From Icerya purchasi (taxonomy: Eukaryota > Arthropoda > Insecta > Hemiptera > Monophlebidae), in NCBI GenBank assembly GCA_039619475.1, contig CM077116.1, positions 253,752,440 to 253,816,439 of the forward strand: a DNA stretch of 64,000 nt, written 5' to 3'. Every line of letters begins with the position of its first letter. Position 1 is the first letter of the stretch. The translations under genes and the position numbers were made by a program. The notes beneath the pieces are model-generated. The model made no database searches. It saw nothing but the letters and a program-made list of their open reading frames with translations, and was not told the origin of the DNA. Shown in pieces: positions 1-10,250 of the stretch.

Positions 1-1
1 T

Positions 2-172
2 GTTGCTGTCTCAAGCCCCTCGGTAAAACTAAGAAACCTCGTCGAATAAGTATGAATAATTGATTCACGTTACATTAGAAGAATTACCATTTGTAGAAAA
101 TCTTCGCAACAGAGTTATCACTAAGGGACCATTAGCTAAAGTGAAGATCCAGCAACGGCGGTGATACGTATA
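2..172 (+). pseudogene. INTS13: Probable upstream INTS13 exon, read across two frames
   Basis: Frame 2 from position 2 runs to a TAA at 47-49 and includes KLRNLVE (26-46). Frame 3 from 60 to 170 gives LIHVTLEELPFVEN and then AKVKIQQRR before TGA. As I remember vertebrate INTS13, the segment before the TLKW block has the pattern K-L-x-x-L-V, then F/Y-D/E-L, then T-x-x-x-I/L-P-x-x-E. The K-to-P distance there is 20 codons; here it is 61 nt, one base more. A frame change and stops lie between 44 and 60. The only obvious 3' donor (GGCG|GTGATA, about 172) ends in phase 2, whereas the exon at 1764 needs phase 1. This is therefore either a decayed exon, a sequence error, or a chance resemblance. An alternative exon, 1-49 in frame 1 with donor GTATGA, has the right phase but no visible similarity to the family. 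Confidence 0.4.
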
Positions 173-1763
173 ATTAATTTTTATTAAATTTAATATTTTA
201 CTGATAATTGTAAATATATATTCATGGTATCCTCGTATTTTTAGCGGTTGTCCTACAAAAAAGAGGTCTATGTAAATTAACGAAAAAATAAGTTTATAAA
301 ATTTTTAATACGAAACTATAGAACATAAATAAATAAATAATTTCAATGGTAATTCTATCGTTAGGCTACCCTGGATAAGTGATCGCATGTTAGCCTTATA
401 ATATATAAATGTATATATATATATATTTATGAATATATAACTCTGCATGAACTCTTCAAAATGAATTTTCCAGTTTCAATACAAAATCACGAAACATGTT
501 CTTTTAAAATACATTACTGTTAACCAGCTATCATTTTAATTCATCATCATACAACATAATATATATATATATTATTTACGCTGTCATATTTCGGAAGATT
601 TATTTACATTTTAATTAACGAATTTGAATTTCGAAGCTAAGACTTTAGAATAGCAAACGATTTTTAGAAAATCGTGAAAATTGAAAACTATTTTTACTCC
701 TCACCAGAAGCACAATTAAAGCAAACTGCGTGTATTAATTTCAAATTATTTATGTTCAGCTATATGGCGTTTATGTGTTTACTTATTAATCAGTGATCTC
801 AAATGATGATTATTCTATCTTGCGTTACATTTTTAACGGTCTTGACCGACAATTTTATGTTCAACGTTTTCACGAACGATACTCTTTAAATGCATTTTTT
901 ATGCCTTTTCAAACGATTGAAAAAGTATTTGAGTTTGCAGTGAGCCAGATTTTTTTTATTTACTAAATTTTTCAACGACGATTCAACATTATTCCTACAC
1001 GTGTCATACATATTTTCAGTGTATTTTTTCCTGTAGAATCTGATGATGTTATTAGTTTTACTATATAAATAATTTACGACGAGTTAGCGACTAAAAACTA
1101 TGGGAAAAAAAACAATTTTTTGTGAGGATCCCAACGGAAATCCAATTTTTTTATTAAACCATTGTGTTTGTCATAAAAAAATATGTAATTTAAAAAAATT
1201 TATTTGTAACCCTTTTAATAAACAAACTTTTTGCATTTTCAGTACTTTGGAAGTGTTTTAAAAGTAGACAAACTGCATATTATGACTTAAAAAATTCACA
1301 CATAATAGTACTAACATGTTGTATGCACTTGATTTTTTTCACAAATATATCATTTTTATTTCTAGAGAAAAAAGTAATTTTTAAAAATGATGGTTTTTAG
1401 GTTATACGCAGTTTGTATCAAGACGTCGGAAGCTAATAATATGGCTAAACCTTATCTTAAATACTTCAAAAACGTTAGCCTAAGTTAATTTTAAAATTCC
1501 GTAATAGGGGCATTTCACCTATCTTAATGGGTGTACCCTTTATAATACGGAAATTAAAAAAATAAAGATGTACAGAATGTATCAATGTAAGCAAAGGTTG
1601 TTATGAGTACAATGCAGTTTTATCTAAACTGTCCGAAATATATGAATCCTGTTGTTGGATAGTAACTGCGTCGTGTTTATTTATACTCTACATATAAATT
1701 TATAACGAAGAATGAATAAATATCACATTTTTTGTGTTAATGTTACTCGAAATATATTTTTAG
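173..1763. other. INTS13 intron, no element recognised
   Basis: AT-rich sequence with short TA runs (for example 408-427 and 560-573) and no convincing ORF or terminal repeats. It ends in the acceptor ATATATTTTTAG at 1763, which has a reasonable pyrimidine tract. Nothing else is supportable. Confidence 0.5.
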
Positions 1764-1914
1764 GAGGCTTAGTAGATTTAAAAAGAATTCGTTCGACAAA
1801 GAAAGAAGGTAACTATCCAACAATAACATTAAAATGGAGTACACCACGAGGTCCGGTTCCAGATGTCAAAAGTTGCACGACATTACATAGAATTACTCCA
1901 GTTAATATTAATAG
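1764..1914 (+). CDS. INTS13: INTS13 (asunder) exon, TLKW-STPRG block
   Basis: INTS13 is a subunit of the nuclear Integrator complex, which processes snRNA 3' ends and attenuates transcription; asunder in flies is also tied to dynein localisation and meiosis. This exon encodes GLVDLKRIRSTKKEG, then ITLKWSTPRG, then CTTLHRITPVNIN. These match the family block that ends in R-I-T/S-P-V-D-V-N-S. The acceptor is TTTTTAG at 1763. The donor is AATAG|GTATCT at 1914/1915, leaving two bases of a Ser codon that the next exon completes. The exon begins in phase 1, so one base must come from upstream. No stop occurs in frame across the exon. The codon-phase agreement with the next six exons makes the gene assignment strong. 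Confidence 0.9.
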
Positions 1915-3350
1915 GTATCTATTATCATTTATATAGACAGTGCGTGGAAATGTCTAAATATATTTTTTTGGCGTAATATAACGTTTAATTAGTAACGTAA
2001 GTATTAAATTGTTTAATGGTTAAAGTATAATAAATAACACTCATCATTACAAATTTATTCTGTTATTTCAACTTCACGACCACTTAATAATGTACTTTAA
2101 TATTATATAGGTTGTACCAGTGGAGGTTTTTATATATATTAATTGAAGTTACACATAAGCCGATCATAAAATTATGCTTTATTGTACTTGTGTGTATAGT
2201 GAAGTACAATAACTTTGAAAAATAATTAAACTAAATTAAATGTTAATACGCATTTTAAGGATCGGTATTTCGAATCTAATTATTTTGAATTCATATTTTT
2301 ATTTATTAAAAAAAAGTAAGGAAAAACTTGATAAATTATCAATTAGTATGTAGCTTGCTTTTTTGTTTTTCTAACCTAATTATTTCAGAAATTTTCATTT
2401 TTTTTTACTTTACCACTAAGAAATGAGTCCCTTTCACCATTTTTATGAGTCTTCGTGACAAGTATAACAATTTAAATTTAAAAACAATAAGTTTGTATAT
2501 TTTTAATATGAATTAACTTTGGAAAAATATTGTTTACTGTAATTAATAGTTCTACTTAACTAGAAAACTAACCTATAGGTTCGAAAAAGAAAAGAATATT
2601 AAAAGACGCCACTGAGAGCAATATTATAAATAAATTAACAAATTATGACATATGAGTCACTGATAAGAACCCATATTCAATATAAAAATAAATTATAACA
2701 AAGTAAACCTTATAACAAACAAATATGAAACAAAATGCTGTAACAATGAACTCTATATTCTAATAAAACACATTTTAATATAATTGGAACATTATAAAAT
2801 GAAATATTGAAAATGGTAATAGATGCAACTGGATTCACGCTTAAACATTTAATAGGAAGCTTAGAAATACTAATCCATCCGTATATTCAAAAAGGTACCA
2901 GAAAAATATTTTTTTAAATGAAAATCATAAAAATATCATTCATCAAATGAACCTCGTATGAACAACCGGAATTAGACATTTTTCTTATCTTTATTATCAT
3001 ATAAAAGACAAAATAATTTTGATACACACATAAATATCCGACCGATATTCCTCATTTGAGTAAATACTAAATATAAGCCAACAAGAAGTGGATTTCCCCG
3101 GCAATTCAAACCGAAGAAGAAGAAAAAAGGGACAACGAATCATCGTCGTTGAGGGAACCGCATCACTCGGCCGATATAAAGAGCTATGTACCAAATTTGT
3201 ATATATACGTATTGATTCGTTTAGCGTTTTATTCGATTTGTTTTAATCATTTTTGTTTTTATCTTTTATCTTTTTTACGGTCGCCCGCCCAAGAAAGAAT
3301 GATGGAGACATTTAAAAAATATAACTTTACATCGTGATTTCTGTTCTTAA

Positions 3351-3411
3351 AAATAATAATAATAATAATAATAATCATAATCTTCTTCTTCTTCTTCTTC
3401 TTCTTCCTTAA
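3351..3411. repeat. (AAT)n and (CTT)n microsatellites, LINE 3' tail
   Basis: About eight AAT units (3351-3374) are followed by an ATC/CTT run (3376-3406). On the minus strand this is a GAA-rich tail directly after the RTE-type LINE C-terminus, so it probably began as that element's 3' tail. Confidence 0.6.
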
Positions 3412-3690
3412 ACCCTCAAGAGGGCGTAGTAGTGTTATGCAACAGCCGCGTAGGTCACCATCCTTCATGCTGACCTATCTTGAGCAGTCTCGTGCAGGCT
3501 TAAGCCGATTAACGATTTTAGTTGATCAGCCCATCGCGTTCTGGGTCTTCTTTTTTCCTTCTACCATTTACTTTTCCGGTTATTACCAGACGTTGTAATG
3601 AATTGGTATCTCGTGCCACATGTCCAAAAAAGCCCAGAAATCTTTTCCTAATCCTGCTGGATAGACGCATACTACGCATTAAAAACTGAT
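3407..3690 (-). pseudogene. RTE-type LINE reverse transcriptase C-terminus, decayed
   Basis: Read on the minus strand, 3690 to about 3538 gives MRSMRLSSRIRKRF, then FFGHVARD, LQRLVITGKVNGRRKK and a stop. One frame over, the reading continues as LKSLIGLSLHETAQDRSA down to about 3465. This order (G-H-x-x-R, then L-V-x-x-G-K-x-x-G-R-R, then a W/D-Q-x-K-x-x-x-G-L segment with HE-A) is the C-terminal tail of the endonuclease/reverse transcriptases of RTE-like LINEs. The catalytic RT domain is absent. At least one frameshift and several stops make it non-functional. Farther upstream on the minus strand (to about 4050) weaker similarity may continue, but I cannot follow it. Confidence 0.75.
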
Positions 3691-4177
3691 ATTACATTTC
3701 CGCGGGAATAGATCCGCGGTGGCATCCCTGATCCAACTAAAGTATAACACTTCAATGAATATCTCTGGCTCTTTGTGTTTCCTGTTTTTTCTTACTGAAG
3801 ATTTGCCGTATTGCTGCGGATATTGTTTGTTGTTAGTTGTCATTTGTCTGAATTGCTTATATATTTGACAATTTATTAACCTTTGTTATGTTGATTCCCT
3901 TATCTTCTTATTTGTCTTTTTCCAAACATTTTTCACTTGATGTTCTTCACTGATTTATTGTCTTTTATTATGTATCCAAAGGATTTTCTTTTTTCAATAT
4001 CCTCAACTGATTTTCTTTCATCTCTAATTTCTTTTAACACTGTTTTATTTCATTTTTTTTTTTTTTTTTTGTTCATAAAATCTAAAACCAGTAAAAGTAA
4101 TAAATAAAATTATTAATTTTTTATTTGTATTCTAAATTACGAGTTAATTTTTCTATTACGTTTGTCTTTATTTATAG

Positions 4178-4400
4178 TCGACCTTCAGCCTGTTTAGTTA
4201 CATTCCTTTTAAATGGTCGTACAGTGTTACTAGAAAGTGGCTGTTCCGATGAATCCAAAATCATGTCTCACATGTTAACATCATACGGTGGTGAATTGTT
4301 CATACAGTCAATTCATGTGAGCCGTAACAATTGTAATGGTTTAGCACTATTAGCGAATAGCAAGTCGAAAGGTTCTGCTGTTTCAGATTACCGCAAACAG
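4178..4400 (+). CDS. INTS13: INTS13 exon, SRPSACL / HGGE block
   Basis: The acceptor is TTTATAG at 4177; the first base completes the Ser codon split from the previous exon. The exon reads SRPSACLVTFLLNGRTVLLE, then SKIMSHMLTSYGGELFIQ, then VSDYRKQ. This is the most conserved part of the family: S-R-P-S-x-C-L, F-L-L-N-G-R, S-H-M-L-x-S-x-G-G-E. The exon ends in phase 0 at CAAACAG|GTAGAG (4400/4401). The vertebrate protein has a longer loop between the SSRS-like stretch and DYR; here that loop (residues from NCNGLALLANSKSKG) is divergent. Confidence 0.93.
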
Positions 4401-4627
4401 GTAGAGTAGTAAATATCTAATGTTAAAATTTATAGTTAATATTATTTATTATCATCTATGTGTTCTTTGATTGCTGGTAGCTCAGTACACTTTTTTAGAC
4501 TATCTTTTTTTTTTATGACTCTAACTCCACATCATCAGTTCTTTATACTCTACACTTTTATATCCATATTATTTCACCCTCCTTAACACAGTCGTATTGT
4601 ATGGTGTGGAAAAGGACATACATATAC

Positions 4628-4660
<33 letters not shown>

Positions 4661-7103
4661 CTCGGCCCTTTTGGTCTCATAAGGGGTCCTGCCTCTTGAC
4701 CCTTCTTGCTTAATTTTTTTTTCTCTTCTATACTTTGTATAAAATGATTAAAATTTACAACGTCATTTTTACCGGCATGATACACTTTTTTGTTGCAAAA
4801 TCTAATGGGTGCATAATTAAGAATGACGTTTTCATTTAACATTTAACTTTCGTTACATAAACGGGGGTATTTCTGGGGACGTTTTTTCCAGTGGGAGCCG
4901 GTCTAAGAATTAAGTTGTAATTAATATATATATATACATATATATATATATTCTTTCTGTTTTAATTAAACTTTATGAAACAAATTTTAACAAGAACATG
5001 TTTTATGCATAGAGGTCACTCCAAAATTCTGTAGATAAAAGAGTGTAGAAATTTTTTAATATCCAAAATTATACAAATCTTTTTAGACCAAAAAAGACGT
5101 TACTATATTGATAAAAAAAATGTTTGATAACACAAAAGATATTATAGCTTCTCTCATTCACATAATACTTATTTTAATAAGTTTTTAATATACAGCACAT
5201 TACCTTGTTATAGATTGCTTCACAAACTTCAGTTTTAAATATTTTCATAGCAACCTTTTCCTAATGTTAACATTATTTTACTTTATTACAAATTATTTCA
5301 CGGACTTTAATTTGAAAATTCCTCATTTATTTCATTTTAACCACTTTGAATTACTTGAATAAGATAGAGTACTCAAACATTAAATTCATTGCACAAAAAC
5401 AGCAAGAATACGAAGAATGAAAATGTTTTGAACAGGAGCGAAAATTTTAGAGGTTTTTTTTATTAGCACTTCGTTTTCGAGAAACTACGACTGATCAAAA
5501 GCCCAAAGCACTCTTGAATTGGAAGAAAATGATTAAAGAAGATCATAAAAATTTAAAAAAAAAAAGAATATTGACCTCAAGATTTATTCTAAAAATTAAA
5601 TAAAAATGCACTAAAAAGTAAAAAATAATTATTTGATAAATAATATATTTCACAGTGATATACATAAAGATATTATGATTATCCTTAAACAACAACAGTA
5701 CTTATTAGAGTGGACACCAAATTCAAATTGTAACAATATATTAAAAGTGTCTTTAATGAGTCGCTTTTTTTTCACGTTATTTGGTCACTGCCTCGTCTGC
5801 GCTCACCGATATTGGTCCGCAAGTGACACTTTCAAATAGGCAAAGAATCATCGATTTCGATTCACGTGGGTAATCTAACAACAAAAAAGTACACAACAAA
5901 CATACAATCTCCTGTTTTTCTGCGTCAATAAAGAAGGGAAAGGAAAGCGGAAGCGAATAAGATCACTATCTAAAACGTTAAAGTGAAGTGCCTTTAGCTT
6001 GTTAAAACAAAAGCGTTATAGTCTCAGTTTGTTATCAAACCACCATTACTAAATTCCACGAACATGCTCAAATAGCAACAAAAATACAGAGAACAAATGT
6101 TTTAAACGGAATTTGAAAGATCTTGAGATTTTTTTAATTAACAGAGTCATTCGTGAAAACGGATAATGTTTGTTTCCGATTATTCTAGGAGTTGATGTAA
6201 AGGTCGACCTGAAACACCCTGTTATTGTTAGAAGTTTTTATGTGCGAGATGTTTAATTTGGATCTGAATAACAACCTTTCTTTTTCTACTACCCAGAATA
6301 ACATATCCCCACGTATTTTATTGTGTTGCTGAACATTTATTTGGTACTTCAGTTACCGTAAACCTCCTTGTTGTCTATTGTAGATGTATAAGATCTATTT
6401 CCATAATTTTCCATTTTAATAAAAACTGACAATGCGTAAGAGTTTTATACTTCAAAAATAAAATTTTGTTTGTTGAACAAGATAGATTTTGTCAATCGCA
6501 TTATTAATTTGTGTTAACATTTCAATAACGCTCATGCGCGAATAACATACAGCAACATGAAAGACGAAACCATAAAATTGTTCACAATTTACATGTTTCT
6601 CATGTTTCGCTCGTGCAGTTTTTTTTTTTTTTTGTTTTTTTTTAAGTTATTTTACTTAACATAAAGAAAAGAAGTGCGCAAATGCTCTTAAAAGTTCGCG
6701 AAAATGTCTTAAAATCGAAATACAGGTTTTTTAAACATAGTAAAAACGAACTCGAAGAAGAAATACCTCTAGAAGGACGTGCTTGTAACTTAAATAGTCG
6801 AATCTGATATCAAATTTAATCTTATTGATATACAAATTTTCAAAATACTATTATGAAAAGATGTAATCATTTTAATGAGCCAATCAAGCATGTATTCATT
6901 ATGGACCGTCTAACCTTTAAATGCTGGGCCCAAAAATAAATAAATAAAAAAAATATTAAGTTGTTCGTTTATTTCAATTTATTTTGGTATCTTTTAAACA
7001 GTTTCTCGAACAAACCACGTCATTGTATATCGTAATTTTAAAAAAAAACATGTTTTAAAAGCTCTAAAAAACGTAAAAATAAATATTTTCGACGTTGCTT
7101 TAG
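4401..7103. other. INTS13 intron with TC/TA microsatellites only
   Basis: It contains a (TC)n(TA)n tract at about 4628-4660 and a second TA tract at about 4925-4950. Short ORFs have no recognisable content. The acceptor GCTTTAG ends at 7103. I see no transposon ends. Confidence 0.5.
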
Positions 7104-7283
7104 GAATTTAAATCGTTGATGACAGCGTTTGAACTGAAACCTATGAAATCTATATATATGGAAGAAAGTAGTAAAAAACCAAACACCAAACATCCATATC
7201 AACAAGCAGTGAACAGTGTAAAGCGAGAGACAAAATTTTGGCCGTATACGGTATCCAGTAATATAATTTTCAATGTTCTGGAG
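7104..7283 (+). CDS. INTS13: INTS13 exon, FWPYTVSSNIIFN block
   Basis: Begins and ends in phase 0 (acceptor TTTAG at 7103, donor GGAG|GTAATT at 7284). It encodes EFKSLMTAFELKP, a poorly conserved linker, AVNSVKRETKFWPYTVSS and NIIFNVLE. In the family this corresponds to the D-F-G-E-F-M-x-E-N segment, then x-R-x-T-R/K-Y/F-W-P, then the T-I/S-I-F-N motif. Reading starts at GAA 7104. The exon lies between a 2.7 kb and a 5.8 kb intron. Confidence 0.92.
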
Positions 7284-9643
7284 GTAATTTTTTATTTTTT
7301 ATTATTATTTATAGAAACAATATTGTTACTTTTTATTTTTAACGTGTAAATCATCATAACATCATGCGATCTGTACATTGCATATTTATTTTCTTCTTTA
7401 GTTCCAGTCCTCTGTAACAATTTTGTAATCGTAAGTTTATATGCGCGCCTATTATGGGTTTCTATTTTCTATCTATTTTTTTGTCAACTGCAAATTATGT
7501 TTGTTTAATTTTAGGAAATAATTCGTGGCTTCGTTTATTTTTTATTAATACTTTTTTGACGATGTTTTCTACATGATTCGATTAAAACATTGTAAAATTT
7601 TAACTGCAATGTATACATATTGAATAATGATAAATATATTTATTTAAACAGATATTTTCTCTGATTAAAATACGAAGACAAATTATGGTGTATTTTTTGG
7701 TGTAAAGTAGGTGTCATTTTTTAAATAATCGTGCGAGGACAGCAATTTTAGTTTATTATAACCGATAAACATGTCTGATGTAAGCTTGAACAAAAATGAT
7801 GTGTTACTAGTACATTACTTTTATTTAGTTGATGTAGTTAATCTGATAGATAAAAATATTAAAAAACTAAAATATCCGCGTTTTATTTTTAAACAACGCG
7901 ATAAAAAAATGCCATCAAAATAAACTTTATAAAAATGTAAAAATGTTTTTTTCATTCAAAATTTAAAAAATCACCGATCATTATTATATGTATGTACCCA
8001 TTCCCCAAAACAGTCCATTATTTTCCGCTGTTTTTATATTTTGATCGGTAACGTAGTTTCTGAATAAACACTCATTCAGTTGAAATTGTATTCATTTCAG
8101 TTCGGTTGAAACAGTATCCACAGAATTTAAAAACGCTAAAAAAGTATTCACTACTTTAGTAATGTTGGAATTAGGTCATTAAATATAATCATTAGAAAGT
8201 ACGCTTTTGCAAAAAATATGAGAAAATTTAGTCATTATAGCTAATGTGCGTGTCGCTTCATTTGATCTTATTTTACATTGTTAGTAATGCGAACTAATAA
8301 ATTTAACCATTGTATGCACTTTTATAGCATTCATTATTTTTTTACTCGTTAGTGTGCTTCAGCAAATAGTTTTCTAAATAAATATGAGTAATAAATAATC
8401 GTCTGAAAAATATCATGTTCTTTAAAACTTAATTGCTTTTTCATTACTAATATGTCTTTTCATGTCGATATTGCCTATTGAAAATAATTATGATCGTATA
8501 TTTTTTAAACTGTTTTCAGTGTGAGAGGAATCAGAAATAGATAAACAAGAATTGTAAATATAAATAAAACTCTTTGCTTGATATTTGATATAAGTTAAAG
8601 AAAATTTGACTTTCACTTTCTTCATTACATCTAAACTAAATCATGAAATGTCGAAGTTTAACATCTATTTTATCTTCTGGTTATTTAAAATAAAAATTTT
8701 CACTGAACTTAATGTATAAAATGTTTATAAATTGTTTTATGTATTATCTTCATTTATGTAATGTACCATTAAAAAAAAAGAAAAAAATAGAAAGAAAAAA
8801 TTGACCCTTTAAATAAACGCTGTTAATAAATTTCTTGTTTTAATTCTAAAATAAAAAATACAATTTAATATAATTTGCTTATTAGAACTATACTAACGGA
8901 ATGCGTTTCTGCGTTGTAATTAAGTCATTCCAACGTGGTGGAAAAGTTTTTACTTTAAAGTTTTGTAGTTCAGATTTTTAAGAATGAGTGAATTAGATGT
9001 CCTCTTCTGGTTTCTGCTTTACTAATTTTCAATTTTTTTACTTTCTTACCATTTCATACTTATCGGAATAAAAAGTTGCTTTTTCAACGTATATATTTTT
9101 CAAATAATAACAAGAACTGCAACTTCTACTTTGCTAACATGTCACTCTGTCAACACCCCCACCAAAAATTAAAAGTTAACAAGTTAAAAATTTGATTTTT
9201 TTCATTTACTTCCAGTCAATAAGCTGGAAAGAGAAGTATTATCCGTTGTTGCATTCAGTCCAAAATCCAGTCAACAATCTCCACTGTAGATATTATAAAC
9301 GTATTCTGTGAATAATTCTCGTTAGTAATCTTTCCGACCGCACTTTTCCATCTCATTGTTACGTTGCCCTGTTTTCTTGTACCCGTTACTTTATTTTTCA
9401 AAAGTATCGTTTTCATCCGTTCTACTTTTATTATTCTTAAGTTCACTTCAGAGGACAGTCTTCTTATTGCTCCCTAACTCCACCGAGTATTGAATTATGT
9501 ATGTTGCGGCATTTTTTCCCTACAATATCTCTCGAAAGAGTATATTTTCTCCCACTTAAATTTACGTACAGTCCATGTTTTGACTACATTCAAGAATTTA
9601 AGATTTTTATGAAGCAAATTTTTACGTTTTTAGTTATTATCAA
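7284..9643. other. INTS13 intron part, no element recognised
   Basis: AT-rich sequence without convincing terminal repeats or coding potential. Short ORFs read as random Phe/Ile/Lys-rich peptides. Confidence 0.45.
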
Positions 9644-9792
9644 GTCGTCGCGATAGCCTCGTTGCTAGAGCGCTTGACTTCCGTTATGGAGATCACGGGT
9701 TCGATCCCGAGCGACGACAAACTTATTACAAGAATAAATAAATAAATAAAATAATCAGTCACGTGGAAGGCAATGGCAAACCACCACGTTCA
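9644..9792 (+). repeat. tRNA-derived SINE
   Basis: The head at 9644-9718 is tRNA-like. The outer 7 nt GTCGTCG and CGACGAC pair perfectly. An A-box-like ATAGCCTCGTTGCTAGAGC and an exact B box GGTTCGATCCC (9699-9709) form a split RNA polymerase III promoter. The D and anticodon stems pair poorly and three extra bases follow the acceptor stem, so it is not a working tRNA gene. The body has a short (AATA)n run and then GTGGAAGGCAATGGCAAACC (9763-9782), a core of the kind found in SINE bodies. The 3' limit is uncertain; it may run on into the adjoining RTE-like sequence. Confidence 0.75.
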
Positions 9793-10044
9793 ACATCATA
9801 TGCGCGCTAGGTTAGTACACAGCAGGCCTACACGGGACTGCACTGGTAGCGCGATAACAAGCGGCCACTATCAGTTCCGAATGTAGTCTTGCGTGTGTAC
9901 ACCTGCGTTGCATATAACAATTGCCTAGTACACTACCTATATCTGTACAGCTGAGATGTACGAATAGGTAGTCGCCAACGCTCAGAAGCTGAGTATGGCA
10001 CCATAAAGAAGAAGTTATCATCGGGTTTAGTCTAAATGCGTTTC

Positions 10045-10250
10045 TGTCAGACCATGGAATTCTTTGACATCTGAATTTTTGGTTGAATTTCTGTATCGCA
10101 TTCACCTTTATTTCCTATAATTGAGCCAACGTATGTAAATTGCCTTACCACATCAGTACCTTCAATTTTCCATATTTCTGCTTGTTTATTTTTCGGTCTG
10201 TAAATTATTATCTTGGGTTTACTTTTATTGATCGATATACCATATTTCGT
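10045..10250 (-). pseudogene. RTE-type LINE reverse transcriptase fragment
   Basis: On the minus strand 10250 to 10045 is open and reads GISINKSKPKIIIYRPKN, then VRQFTYVGSIIGNKGECDTEI, then Q-x-K-I-Q-M-S-K, then a stop. N-x-x-K-T/S-K-x-x-I followed by F-x-Y-L/V-G-S-I-I-x-x-x-G-x-C-x-x-E-I is the post-catalytic (thumb) segment of RTE-like reverse transcriptases. No FADD box is preserved. It probably belongs to the same family as the C-terminal relic at 3407-3690, but the two pieces do not overlap. Confidence 0.8.

Noticed and set aside
1..49. Alternative upstream INTS13 exon in frame 1 ending at donor GTATGA
   Set aside because: The phase fits 1764, but the peptide (CCLKPLGKTKKPRRI) shows no resemblance to the family segment expected there. 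It is kept only as an alternative to the frameshifted reading.
9644..9718. A functional tRNA gene
   Set aside because: The acceptor and B box look right, but the D and anticodon stems do not pair well, the spacing is off by three bases, and a SINE body follows.
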